This document shows positions 1 through 8,746 of a stretch of 64,000 nucleotides of DNA, one piece after another. The notes under the pieces were generated by a model that was given only the letters and a program-made list of their open reading frames with translations, made no database searches and was not told where the DNA came from. The stretch comes from Psychromonas arctica DSM 14288 (GTDB lineage Bacteria > Pseudomonadota > Gammaproteobacteria > Enterobacterales > Psychromonadaceae). Position numbers and translations under genes: made by a program. The stretch is from contig NZ_KI519482.1 in NCBI RefSeq assembly GCF_000482725.1, forward strand, positions 1 to 64,000, written 5' to 3'. The number at the start of each line of letters is the position of its first letter. Position 1 is the stretch's first letter.

Positions 1-1
1 T

Positions 2-55
2 GGTAATAAGGGGTATCAGCAAGCGATACTTGAGATTGTCGAGATTGAGTCATAA
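2..55 (+). CDS. C-terminal end of an upstream gene (partial)
   Basis: The first bases read openly as GNKGYQQAILEIVEIES followed by TAA, so this may be the last 17 codons of a gene that begins before the window. A second frame is also open to base 78, so the frame choice rests only on the more protein-like composition. No function can be assigned. Confidence 0.25.
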   Translation, partial: GNKGYQQAILEIVEIES

Positions 56-553
56 TAAACTACCTCCGAGCATGTAAAACTGCATCACTGAAAGATAGGT
101 TGATTATGAATATTGGTCAAAGCTTATGGCCATTGGTTTTCACATTGGTTTTCACTTGTTTGTTCCGCGTCATAGTTTATGGCTATTTACTAATTTACTA
201 GTTTCCTTCCTAATTTATCTACACTAATTTCATGTGTCGAAATGAGATCCTCTGACAATGTAAACCATTTTTAAAAGATATGGAGATGCCATTATTTTGC
301 TTCATCGAATGTTAATAATTAGAAAACTACAATTATCTTCATTCTTAATTCGCTTGGTGAATTAATTAAAATGTCTCGTAAAAATAAATTAAATCATGGT
401 AAATAGCTTTATTTTAGTGGTATGTCACGTTTATTTTAAAGTTCACGTCTTGTTGTCAGAGGTTTGAGTGATATTATATTTTTGTTTTAAAAGATAATTC
501 ACGGTGCGAAATAATAGAAATTTTGAAGGTCCCATTATAGGAAGGTAATAGAT
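56..553. other. Intergenic region, no gene seen
   Basis: AT-rich spacer before the DUF218 gene. It contains a perfect 12-bp tandem duplication (CATTGGTTTTCA twice, 131-154). The last bases carry AGGAAGG, the ribosome site of the next gene. No hairpin terminator, RNA gene or convincing promoter was found. Confidence 0.5.
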
Positions 554-1648
554 ATGAAAAAAAATATAATTGCTATAGCGCTAACAGGTGCATTAGCTTT
601 ATCGATGTCTCCAGTTGTATTCGCCAAGCAAGAGGTTGCTGTACAAGCCCAAGTTTCTCCTGCTGATTTTATGACGAAGCGGCAGGTTGTTGATCAGTTG
701 TTAGGAGAAGCTTTAAAAGTCTTTGAATCTCCTGCCCGTATCTCACATGCTGGCTTCACCGCGAAAATGCCGAGTAATATGGCAACTATTACTGAACGAT
801 TATTATCTGCTTATGCACTAGAACCATATAGAACTGATCTGCTGATTTCTGCTGCTAATGCACAGGTCTACAATAAAAATATAGATTATGCTATAGAGCT
901 CTTTGAGCAAGCCCTTTCTGTTGCACCAGATGATGTGGATTTGAATTCTTATCTTGCGGTATGGCAAAAATTCAAGGGTAATGAAGCTGTTTCACAAAAA
1001 TATATGGCTAGAATAGCAGAGTTAGATTCCGGTCAAGAAGCGGATCTTAAGCGTATATTTAAAACAATAGACCGTGTAGTAGAGACCCCATTAAAAGATA
1101 AACCAGGGAAACCACTCGCAGGAAATACCGCTATTGTTACTCTAGGTTATGCATTGAATCCCGACGGTTCAATGGATGAGATATTAATTAAGCGTTTACA
1201 AACAACACTTGAAATGGCAAAAAAACAGCCTGAATCTCTTATCGTTCTTACTGGTGGTGTACCAAAAAATCATAAAACCGAAGGCAAGCTTATGGCTGAC
1301 TGGTTGATTAATAAAGGTGTTGATAAAAGTAGAATCATTGAAGAAAACTATGCGACAAGTACCGTTGATAACGCGTTACTTAGTAGTTATGCTCTTGCTC
1401 GACATAACATTGACCATGCAACAATTATTAGCTCAGCTAGTCATGTAAGGCGTGGACAATCTTTATTTGAAATTGCTAGTTGGCAAACGGGCCCTAAAGG
1501 GATTACTTTTGATACTGTAGCTTTCCCTGATAAGCCCCTTTCTAATCTAAAAGTTCCTAGCGATAAAGAACTTTTAGGCATTTACCGAGATGCTTTACGC
1601 ACCTATGGTATGTGGAGCTACCGTTCTAAACCACTACTTGCACGATAG
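554..1648 (+). CDS. Secreted TPR / DUF218 (YdcF-SanA-like) protein
   Basis: 364 residues. Residues 1-25 form a Sec signal peptide ending near VVFA-K. Residues about 75-155 look like two TPR helical pairs (for example NKNIDYAIELFEQALSVAPD). Residues about 190-335 match the DUF218 fold of YdcF, SanA and ElyC: an opening IVTLGYAL strand, the LTGG loop, the glutamate and lysine of TEGKLMADWL, and the ATSTVDNA and SSASHVRR motifs. Family members act at the envelope, some in peptidoglycan or polysaccharide precursor metabolism; the exact reaction here is unknown. The gene stands alone with a good ribosome site (AGGAAGG). The TPR plus DUF218 arrangement with a cleavable signal suggests a periplasmic protein. 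Confidence 0.8.
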   Translation: MKKNIIAIALTGALALSMSPVVFAKQEVAVQAQVSPADFMTKRQVVDQLLGEALKVFESPARISHAGFTAKMPSNMATITERLLSAYALEPYRTDLLISAANAQVYNKNIDYAIELFEQALSVAPDDVDLNSYLAVWQKFKGNEAVSQKYMARIAELDSGQEADLKRIFKTIDRVVETPLKDKPGKPLAGNTAIVTLGYALNPDGSMDEILIKRLQTTLEMAKKQPESLIVLTGGVPKNHKTEGKLMADWLINKGVDKSRIIEENYATSTVDNALLSSYALARHNIDHATIISSASHVRRGQSLFEIASWQTGPKGITFDTVAFPDKPLSNLKVPSDKELLGIYRDALRTYGMWSYRSKPLLAR

Positions 1649-1985
1649 TGGAAATGGAAAAAATCAGGAAAGATAACAAAGTACTGGGCACCCATTACTT
1701 TGACTGATGATTGTTCACAAACTGCCTTTTAAAGGTGCATACTTTGCACTTGGAGGTAGTTTGTTATGACCCAATCTTGCGAATCAATCGTTCCCCTGTT
1801 ACAGAATGACCATACCGAAAACACTCAAGGCTAAAAATTTAATTAGATAATTTGAAAAGTATATTATCAGGATTGAGATCGCTAAAGTTAATTTAAGACA
1901 ATGTTAATAGTTAATTGAATTATTGTTTTCCTGTAAAGGTTAAATATAATGACTCACCTAATCAATTCAAATTGAAGCGAATAAT
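1649..1985. other. Intergenic region with one short ORF behind a strong RBS
   Basis: The only notable content is a 22-codon ORF at 1766-1834 (begins MTQSCESIVPLLQND) preceded by GGAGG at nine bases. It could be a small protein or the surviving N-terminus of a lost gene; nothing downstream continues it. The rest is AT-rich spacer. Confidence 0.3.
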
Positions 1986-2324
1986 ATGATACCCATGGGA
2001 AGTGTTGTTACTGCGTGTATGCTCGCAGGTTTAATTGTGGCCGTACCGCCAATGGCAAAAGGTTGTCCTCGACCTATTCGCCTTAGTGTTGGTGTTATTT
2101 TACTCGCCGCGGGGTTGTGGAATATCTTTTGGTACGCGAGCCAACACTTTAGAGAGTTTTGGGGGCTGGCAGCCTTTTGTTCCGGTGTATTAATGGTACT
2201 GACTTCAATCTACATTATTAAATCAAGCTGGCTACCATTGTTTTTGCGTCGTGCAAAACCTGTTGTGTTATTAATGTTATTAGGCTTTGCTGCACTCTAT
2301 GCAATAACAATATACCGGCTGTAA
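1986..2324 (+). CDS. Small integral membrane protein, unknown
   Basis: 112 residues, mostly hydrophobic. Four membrane segments can be drawn at about 5-23, 32-50, 57-78 and 90-109, with basic residues in the loops (KGCPRPIR, FLRRAKP). No family was recognised. The gene begins with ATG ATA behind a GAAGCGA ribosome site and has no close partner. The length and regular helix pattern support a real gene; the function is unknown. Confidence 0.55.
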   Translation: MIPMGSVVTACMLAGLIVAVPPMAKGCPRPIRLSVGVILLAAGLWNIFWYASQHFREFWGLAAFCSGVLMVLTSIYIIKSSWLPLFLRRAKPVVLLMLLGFAALYAITIYRL

Positions 2325-2934
2325 GCTATTGTTTTTAAATTAGTTAAATCTAGGGTGAAAACAATGAATCTCTGGGACAAAGTCCTGCGTTTTGCATCAA
2401 AAATACAAAGTGCTGTTATATGAACGCCATAATATTAATTCGCGAACGATTAAACCGAATTTCAATATGGCTACATCAACTTCCCATTTTTCTGAATTAA
2501 TCACCGTCGTTAGCAAGCCTTTAGGTCGAGAGCTATTTATGCGAGAGCTAAGCTCTGTACTGGGATGTGGCATATAAACGGTGCGTCTAAGAAGGCTGTT
2601 ATTTATTCAGATGAAGAAACGATATGGGCTATTTTTTAGTGATGTTGCTTGGGCTTATTGTGTTGAGTTATTGTTATAGATTGTTGGTTTGGGTTATCGG
2701 TATCCGTTGTTGATATTCGTTGTTGGTATTCGTTATTGGTATAATGCAGTTCAATACATATAAAAAAGTGGATGTCCTATTTTTATCGTTGTTGGCATAT
2801 TCTTCTGAACACATGTTGTGGGTATTTTGTACATGGTACCGTCCATATTTCTAGACTCTTTGCCTTGGTAAGATACACTGCGTTTAATTCGTGAAAACAT
2901 ACATTAATGAGATGTTATTAAATAGGTAGACTCA
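2325..2934. other. Gene-poor stretch with degenerate repeats
   Basis: About 600 bp. A 61-codon frame at 2392-2577 has no ribosome site and no recognisable motif, and a 19-codon frame at 2364-2423 overlaps it; both may be debris of a lost gene. The second half is GT-rich and contains the 13-bp repeats listed separately. Confidence 0.4.
2692..2743. repeat. Four imperfect 13-bp tandem repeats
   Basis: Consecutive 13-bp units read GGTTATCGGTATC, CGTTGTTGATATT, CGTTGTTGGTATT and CGTTATTGGTATA. The units diverge by two to five bases, so the array is old or under weak constraint. No coding frame runs through it. Confidence 0.6.
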
Positions 2935-3483
2935 ATGAGCTCAGCGTTAAAAGAACAGCAAGATATAATTTTACAATACTTAGATACCACCCATTATATC
3001 GATACTAATGCGCCAACAGCGCAAGATAAACAAGAAGCAAAGTATAAAATCGGTAAAGCCTGTAACAAGGTAAGAGAAATTCTCTGTAGTGATGAAGTTT
3101 TTCTTGATTGGGTTTGGGCAAACGTTATCGATGAATGTCCAATTGATATTGAAGAGGTGACGCCTAATACGCTGAACGCTTGGCGCATGCTGCCTAAATT
3201 CGGCACTTTAGAGCAATGTGAAATCGTGGGGTTCACACATATTGCTAAGTTATTACTTGAAAAAAATGCAACCATGAAAGCAGAAGTATTAACGATTATT
3301 GAGAATAATGATCCGGATACTGCGAAGAAATTGATCAAAGCGGTATTGAAACCCGTCGTTGACTTCACGCCTATTGTTGCTAATAAAAAGGATCTGGCTG
3401 AGACCGTTGCTAAAGCTGATAAGTTATCAAAAGAAGCACTGGTTGCCTTAGTAAAAGCCATGCATCAAAAAATGATTAAGTAG
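2935..3483 (+). CDS. Conserved-looking hypothetical cytosolic protein
   Basis: 182 residues, acidic to neutral, no signal peptide or membrane segment, mostly helical. The N-terminal half contains an aromatic and acidic core (FLDWVWANVIDECPIDIEEVTPNTLNAW split across two helices). The C-terminal 60 residues are Lys/Ala-rich amphipathic helices. A 155-codon antisense frame lies wholly inside it, and the plus frame has the better composition. No family was recognised. It stands alone between non-coding stretches. Confidence 0.6.
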   Translation: MSSALKEQQDIILQYLDTTHYIDTNAPTAQDKQEAKYKIGKACNKVREILCSDEVFLDWVWANVIDECPIDIEEVTPNTLNAWRMLPKFGTLEQCEIVGFTHIAKLLLEKNATMKAEVLTIIENNDPDTAKKLIKAVLKPVVDFTPIVANKKDLAETVAKADKLSKEALVALVKAMHQKMIK

Positions 3484-3883
3484 CTGCTAGGTAAACAATT
3501 TCAAGTAAATAATTGCTTGGCAAACATTTACTTGATAAATAAGCCACACTAAGTTGCAGATACACATTTTTAATCTTAACCATCTCAATGCGTGAAGCAT
3601 TAAACTTCACTCAGTGTGTCTGCAATTTTCTCCGCCTTGAACTTTCCTCATTGATGAATTGGAGCAGATAGTTCAACGGTGTTAGTCTTTTTCCTTTCTC
3701 AGAATATCTGGGTTCTTCTACCTAAGAAAAAGGGAAGTCGCGGATAGGTGAAATCCCCGTATTAAATAATCAGCAATGACTGTAGGAGCCCATCTCAAAA
3801 AGCAGCCTCAAACAAGCTTAGCTCTAAACTCTAAGTCCTAAACCCTAAATCCTAAACTCATGCATTGGTATTAATACAAAAGA
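3484..3883. other. Intergenic region with hairpin and heptamer repeats
   Basis: Holds an inverted repeat CAAGTAAAT (3502-3510) / ATTTACTTG (3526-3534) just after the preceding gene, which may be a weak terminator although it lacks a T run. The telomere-like heptamer array is listed separately. No ORF of interest. Confidence 0.45.
3822..3856. repeat. Five 7-bp tandem repeats of the CCCTAAA type
   Basis: Five consecutive heptamers CTCTAAA, CTCTAAG, TCCTAAA, CCCTAAA, TCCTAAA lie between two unrelated genes. The motif equals the plant telomere heptamer by base order, but this is a bacterial intergenic microsatellite. It is possibly slippage-prone; no function is visible. Confidence 0.75.
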
Positions 3884-5176
3884 CTACTTGGGTAAGTTAT
3901 CTAATGCATTCGCCATTGTAATCAATCGACTGAGAATTTTTTCACCTTCAACCCCAATACCATTGTGTTCATATTCATTCGTGATCCAAACGTTAGACAT
4001 CGGAATGTTGGCCAAAGTCTCGCGTGTATAATCAAACTCAACAAACATATCATCCGCATACGCTACACATGCTAGTGGTACTTTGTTTTGGCTTAATACA
4101 TTCGTGTCGTACAACTTACTCCAATCGTATTTTTCCGCTAACAAGTTTGCAGCTTCAGATAATGGCTTTAAGGTTGCTAACTGCTCAAACATCCACGGGT
4201 AAACCATCTCTCCAGTAAACATAAAGGCCTTACCAGTTTGATAATTAAACTGTGGATATTGTTCACGTACACGATGTGCAGACCAATTTGAAGCAGTGCC
4301 TTGGCAATAAATAGATTCATGTAAAATGGCATACAGGGGGTTAGTGAGATAGCCTTGCTCTTGCTGCATCTGATTCAAGAAATTGTAACTCAGTTGTTTG
4401 CATCCATTAACGGTTATAAATGCACTTTCTAGTTGATAATAAAGAGCTAAATTTGCATTACAGCGACCCAAATTAATGCCGATTAATTGAAGTTGTTCAA
4501 CGGTAAATGGCTGCCCGTTAGGTAAAAATACCTCATTATTTGATAGATATTCTGCGATATCACAGCACATCTGTTGTGCCGCTGGAAACTGTGCAAAGAA
4601 CGCATTATTTTTATCTGTTGTACGCTTATAGGTCGCCTGATAAACATCATCAGCAGGTCGAGTAGTCGACGGGATCCCTCCTGTTACATAGCAACGTGAT
4701 AGGCTTTGTGGGAATAATGACAGGTAAGTTAATATACAAAAACCACCAAAGCTCTGCCCGAAGGTTGCCCATTGTATGATATTTAATTTAACGCGAATCG
4801 CTTCAGCATCACGCACAATACTATCTGCTCTAAAGTGTGCCAGATACGCCGCTTGTTCAGTTGCAGAGAGGTGCGCTAAGGTGTCTTGGCTGATTTCTGT
4901 GCTTTGACCTGTACCACGTTGGTCTAAGAGCAATACACGATACTCTTGTAGTAAACGCTTTAACCATCCAGATTCACCGCTTACACGTGGTGATTGGAAA
5001 CCTGGACCACCTTGAAAGAATACCAACCAGGGTAAGTCATGTTTATCTTTTGTTACATCTACCAATTCACGCGCAAAAACAGCAATTTTCTGTCCATTAG
5101 GGTTGTTATGATCGAGCGGTAATTTAAAGTGGTGTTGACGATATAAGGTTGTTCCATCAATAAAACTTGTTTGCAA
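3884..5176 (-). CDS. Proline iminopeptidase-like alpha/beta hydrolase (S33)
   Basis: 430 residues, cytosolic, no signal peptide. The oxyanion-hole GGPG motif is near residue 56, the nucleophile elbow GQSFGG near 140, an acidic candidate in ADDMFVEFD near 375, and the histidine in EYEHNGIG near 403, giving a complete Ser/Asp/His set. The S33 family releases N-terminal proline or other residues from short peptides. The frame starts with TTG; an AAGGA ribosome site seven bases upstream supports it and no better ATG exists. It is monocistronic and faces away from leuE. The substrate is not certain; a proline aminopeptidase is the closest family call. Confidence 0.8.
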   Translation of the reverse strand: MQTSFIDGTTLYRQHHFKLPLDHNNPNGQKIAVFARELVDVTKDKHDLPWLVFFQGGPGFQSPRVSGESGWLKRLLQEYRVLLLDQRGTGQSTEISQDTLAHLSATEQAAYLAHFRADSIVRDAEAIRVKLNIIQWATFGQSFGGFCILTYLSLFPQSLSRCYVTGGIPSTTRPADDVYQATYKRTTDKNNAFFAQFPAAQQMCCDIAEYLSNNEVFLPNGQPFTVEQLQLIGINLGRCNANLALYYQLESAFITVNGCKQLSYNFLNQMQQEQGYLTNPLYAILHESIYCQGTASNWSAHRVREQYPQFNYQTGKAFMFTGEMVYPWMFEQLATLKPLSEAANLLAEKYDWSKLYDTNVLSQNKVPLACVAYADDMFVEFDYTRETLANIPMSNVWITNEYEHNGIGVEGEKILSRLITMANALDNLPK

Positions 5177-5574
5177 AGTACGATCCTTTTTATGAATTTT
5201 TTATTCACGGTGCCTAACAATAGCCATTTGCTATTAATACATGTATCAACACCCGCCATCAATCTTTCGCTAGCCATGATACTTCAAGATCAAAAAGTCG
5301 CAAACAGTCGTTATTTGCTTTTGATGTGAATTTAAGCCAGATGGTAGATGCAAAATTTAACAATGATAGATGTTATTTGCTGGCCTTACTTACCTTACGG
5401 TCTTCGGGAAAACCTTCAGTTTAAGTGGTCTAGCTTATACTTTAAAAAGCATCTTGAAATAACATGGAAAAGTTACCTTGAGTAAGGTTGTTTGCTTTAC
5501 ATTTTTATTATACTTTACAGATCAAATGGGTAGTAAATAATTAGTCGTCATTGACATTAGGAGGCGTAAGTTAA
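5177..5574. other. Divergent intergenic region
   Basis: Spacer between the divergently transcribed S33 peptidase and leuE, so it should contain both promoters. The leuE side ends with a very strong AGGAGG. No operator palindrome or RNA gene was recognised. Confidence 0.5.
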
Positions 5575-6246
5575 ATGTTAAATTTAGAGAACCTAGGCGT
5601 GTTGAATTATGCGACCTATTTTGTGGGGACGTTATTTATTGTGCTATTACCTGGCCCTAATTCACTTTATGTTCTGGCACTTTCTGCTCGACAAGGAGCA
5701 CGCCTAGGTTGGTCTGCATTATTGGGCATTTTAGTTGGTGACTCATTACTGATGCTAGCAACCGCACTTGGTGCTGTATCTATTCTGGTGACTTATCCGG
5801 CTTTATTTATGGTCATTAAATACGCCGGAGCAGCTTACCTTATCTATATCGGCTATAACTTAATTAAAGATGCCATTACAACGTGGCGCAAAGTCGATAC
5901 CAGTGATTTACAAAGTTCAATCACTGAGAAGCGGACTACGGGAGCAAAAGCGTTTAAAAAGTCGTTATTAGTGAGTTTATTAAACCCTAAAGCTATTTTG
6001 TTTTTCCTATCATTCTTTGCACAGTTTGTTGACCCTAGCTACCCACAACCCGCAATCCCATTTTTGATATTAGCGCTGACTCTGCAAACATTGAGCCTCA
6101 CTTATTTAGTGATTTTAGTTTATGCAGGTCAAAAATTGGCAGAAGGGTTTAGAAAACGTCAAAAAGTAAGTTCAATTTCTGCTGGTGGTGTTGGTGTTGG
6201 TTTTGTTGGCTTTGCAATTAAGTTGGCATTAGCGAGTGCGAGTTAG
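5575..6246 (+). CDS. leuE: LysE/RhtB-family amino-acid exporter, LeuE type
   Basis: 223 residues with six predicted membrane segments. The N-terminus (VLNYATYFVGTLFIVLLPGPN) closely resembles E. coli LeuE as recalled, including the PGPN motif that marks LysE/RhtB exporters. A second hallmark, SLLNPKAILFFLSFF, lies at about 141. LeuE exports leucine and related neutral amino acids by proton exchange at the inner membrane. The RBS is AGGAGG, ten bases from ATG. The gene is monocistronic and followed by a hairpin terminator. Substrate assignment rests on resemblance only. Confidence 0.8.
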   Translation: MLNLENLGVLNYATYFVGTLFIVLLPGPNSLYVLALSARQGARLGWSALLGILVGDSLLMLATALGAVSILVTYPALFMVIKYAGAAYLIYIGYNLIKDAITTWRKVDTSDLQSSITEKRTTGAKAFKKSLLVSLLNPKAILFFLSFFAQFVDPSYPQPAIPFLILALTLQTLSLTYLVILVYAGQKLAEGFRKRQKVSSISAGGVGVGFVGFAIKLALASAS

Positions 6247-6398
6247 TTATATAAAGTTAATTTGAGCTTATTAATTTGGAATAGACAATTGTGAGGTTAT
6301 TGATTCTTTAATTTTTCAATATGTTAGCTAGCTTGAATTTTGCTAGTTTGTGAATTAGTTATTTATGGCTGCTTCCCCTTGATATAAATCTTTAAATG

Positions 6399-6438
6399 AA
6401 GTCTGTTAATGAATGTTGAGTTACATTAACAGACTTTT
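6399..6438. terminator. Hairpin terminator, probably bidirectional
   Basis: A 13-bp perfect stem AAGTCTGTTAATG / CATTAACAGACTT with a 12-base loop, followed by TTTT on the plus strand and preceded by AAA. It lies between the convergent leuE and lipoprotein genes. Confidence 0.75.
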
Positions 6439-6535
6439 AATATTGCATTAATAGGCGTAATTACAAGCCATTAGTATCATTACTTGAATGCAAGGTATAG
6501 TTACTGAAGTTACTTAGCATAATTAATTACAATAG

Positions 6536-8293
6536 CTACTTAGCGTAATACTTATTAATTAACAAAGAAGATGCAGTATTTGATTGCTCTACAATGTTAC
6601 TGGTTGTTATTTTTTTACTTTCATTAGTATTTATTAATGATCTCGTTGATCGCATAGAAATCGACGATAGTTGAGCAGTTGGTGCTTGCTGTAAACTATT
6701 TTCATCATTAGATTCAAACTCTTCTTCAAACTCTTCTTCAAACTCTTCTTCATCATCTGTTTCTTCAGGCGCGGTGTTTGACCATTCATTAACTGTTGTA
6801 ACTGTTTTTGTGCCATCTTCAAATACTTCAACTTCGAAAACATGCCACCAACGTTTAGCTTCGCCTGCAGGTGGAACAAAAAGAGTTCTTTGCTCATCAA
6901 GAATAAGTTCTACTCGTGTTTCTGATGGCTTAATTGCTGTTTCGTTTGAGAAATTATAAATAGCATATTTATATATCCCGGGTAAGCTGTATTGAGGTAC
7001 GGTAATTATTTCTGGTCCGTAACTATCGGTATCATCTACATCGAGATAAATATTTGATCCATTCACTACTACTGTTTGATTATAATAAGCAATATGAAAA
7101 CGACTATTTTCATCGCTTGGACCGAAGAAATGACTATCTAGATCATCAGGGTTTAAACCCCATTTAAGCTCTATTTTAGAGGTCGCGTTATCTAGTATTA
7201 AACACTCATCGATCGTGGTATTTTGATCCTCAGTGTTAATCGTCAGTGTTCTACTTTGTTGACCTGTATTTGCAGATACAAATACTTGGCTATCCATTTT
7301 TGCTGGAATTGAAAAGTAACCATCGGCATCTGAATAAGCAGATGAACGACCATTATAATCTTGCCCTTCGGTGCTAATACGTGCACTACTTATAGCTTCA
7401 CCTTCCGTGTCAACAACACAACCTCCAATCATAATTGTTTCGTATACTCTATCGGCATTCCAAGTTGTAAAGTGTGATACGGTACCAACATAATAATAAA
7501 CTGAGTCCATGTCCGTTAATGTCGCTACTCCTTCCTCTACCCAGATCCCATTAATATTATCGTAATAATACAAAGGCATTGTTTCCGGAAGTGGCGAGCC
7601 TGAAGCTGGAATGCGTACTTCCGCTGTTTTTCCGTCTGCTAATCTTACTGCTTCACCTGAATCATCGGTGAAGGTTGCTGTGATTGCGCCAAATGATTCA
7701 ATTGGCACTTCTGCTGAAGGATCTGTTGCACTGGCTGTGACCATTTCACCTGGCATTAAATCGATATCATTGGTTGGGTCTATAATAAATAGTTCGGATG
7801 TAATATTGCCGGTAACAGTCTCACCATTAGCATTAACAAAACTGTCTGCCTCGATCTTCACTAAAGTATTACCATCCACTTGAAGTTCACTGCTTTCAGA
7901 AGCTGAAAATACTACTTGAGCATGTATTGGGGGTAAATATAGATTGTTTTCTAAATCAATTTCTGTGCTAGCCACTCTTTTTGATACTTCCGTATAACCC
8001 TCTGCATCGGAAGAAAGGATGGCATTATCAAAGATTAAGGTATCTAAAAATTGTAGCTCGAATGAGCCATCATCATTACTCATTGTGCTATCAACTACGA
8101 CTCCGTTAATAGAAAGTTGTACTGATTTTTGAGCGATAGCTGCATTCGTATAGTAATCTTTTAAATTACCGGTCACGGATGATTTTCCCTCTTCCTGCTG
8201 CACTATCTCTTGATTATTAGATGTATCATTACAGGCAACTAAAGTACTAGATAGTGCCAACAACATAGCGACTTTTGAGTATTTAAACTTCAT
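6536..8293 (-). CDS. Surface lipoprotein with carboxypeptidase-regulatory-like domains
   Basis: 585 residues. The lipobox LVAC places the modified cysteine at residue 21, with Asn-Asp following. Two beta-sandwich carboxypeptidase-regulatory-like segments are visible at about 38-120 (SVTGNLKDYYTNAAI) and 290-365 (IGGCVVDTEGEAISSARIST). Residues about 375-485 resemble the DUF2135/YfaP fold (LDSHFFGP, YLDVDDTDSYGPE). The C-terminal tail is very acidic (EEEFEEEFEEEFE near residue 520) and encoded by a 12-bp repeat, then Ser/Thr-rich. Probably an outer-membrane or periplasmic structural protein; the role is unknown. It is monocistronic, with a long AT-rich upstream region. Confidence 0.75.
   Translation of the reverse strand: MKFKYSKVAMLLALSSTLVACNDTSNNQEIVQQEEGKSSVTGNLKDYYTNAAIAQKSVQLSINGVVVDSTMSNDDGSFELQFLDTLIFDNAILSSDAEGYTEVSKRVASTEIDLENNLYLPPIHAQVVFSASESSELQVDGNTLVKIEADSFVNANGETVTGNITSELFIIDPTNDIDLMPGEMVTASATDPSAEVPIESFGAITATFTDDSGEAVRLADGKTAEVRIPASGSPLPETMPLYYYDNINGIWVEEGVATLTDMDSVYYYVGTVSHFTTWNADRVYETIMIGGCVVDTEGEAISSARISTEGQDYNGRSSAYSDADGYFSIPAKMDSQVFVSANTGQQSRTLTINTEDQNTTIDECLILDNATSKIELKWGLNPDDLDSHFFGPSDENSRFHIAYYNQTVVVNGSNIYLDVDDTDSYGPEIITVPQYSLPGIYKYAIYNFSNETAIKPSETRVELILDEQRTLFVPPAGEAKRWWHVFEVEVFEDGTKTVTTVNEWSNTAPEETDDEEEFEEEFEEEFESNDENSLQQAPTAQLSSISMRSTRSLINTNESKKITTSNIVEQSNTASSLLINKYYAK
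6713..6748 (-). repeat. Three perfect 12-bp coding repeats
   Basis: TTCAAACTCTTC is repeated three times exactly (plus strand), encoding the EEEF units of the lipoprotein tail. Twelve bases keep the frame, so copy-number change would lengthen or shorten the acidic stalk without disrupting the protein. Confidence 0.9.
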
Positions 8294-8746
8294 GTATTTT
8301 AAATTCCTTTTTTAATTTATTGTTGTATTTTAATGAAGGTACTATTTTTTGATTTGGCATTATATTGTAAATTAAATGTATTTAATATATTGAGGGTCAT
8401 GTTTTTGTCATGCTTTTTGATTCTAAGTGCATTATTTAGAAAGAAAAAAAATTATTGTATAAATACTTTTTTTTGACTGTAATGTGTCGTATGTTTTTAC
8501 ATATAAAAATATAAGTAAAGAATATGTAAAATTAGTGAATGTAATTATTGCTGTTAGCTTTATATTAAGTGATGCAATGCCAACGCTATATTTTCAGTTT
8601 AAAATAAACTTCTGGTAACAAAAAAGGTATAACTTCAATTTTCTAGCTGTGATCCAGCAAAGATCAATATTGAGGTGTGATATTATTTGGTTTGATTTAA
8701 TCATTTATCTCAGACCGCAAAAACTAATATCATATGGGGAACAAAT
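8294..8746. other. Divergent intergenic region, very AT-rich
   Basis: Carries the promoters of the lipoprotein gene and the ZIP transporter gene. Long A and T runs and imperfect TGTGA/GATCA pieces near 8648-8667 are present, but no site matches a CRP, FNR or Zur consensus well enough to call. No small gene seen. Confidence 0.45.

Noticed and set aside
2392-2577. 61-codon plus-strand frame
   Set aside because: No ribosome site, no motif, and overlaps another short frame; treated as possible debris rather than a gene.
2994-3461. 155-codon minus-strand frame inside the 182-residue hypothetical gene
   Set aside because: It is fully antisense, has no ribosome site and is Ser/Ile-rich as mirror frames often are; the plus frame has the better composition and an upstream spacer.
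3822-3856. True telomere sequence
   Set aside because: Five imperfect units within continuous chromosomal DNA between genes; simple slippage repeat is sufficient.
8641-8670. CRP/FNR-like TGTGATCC...GATCAATA upstream of the ZIP gene
   Set aside because: The half-sites are wrongly spaced for either consensus.
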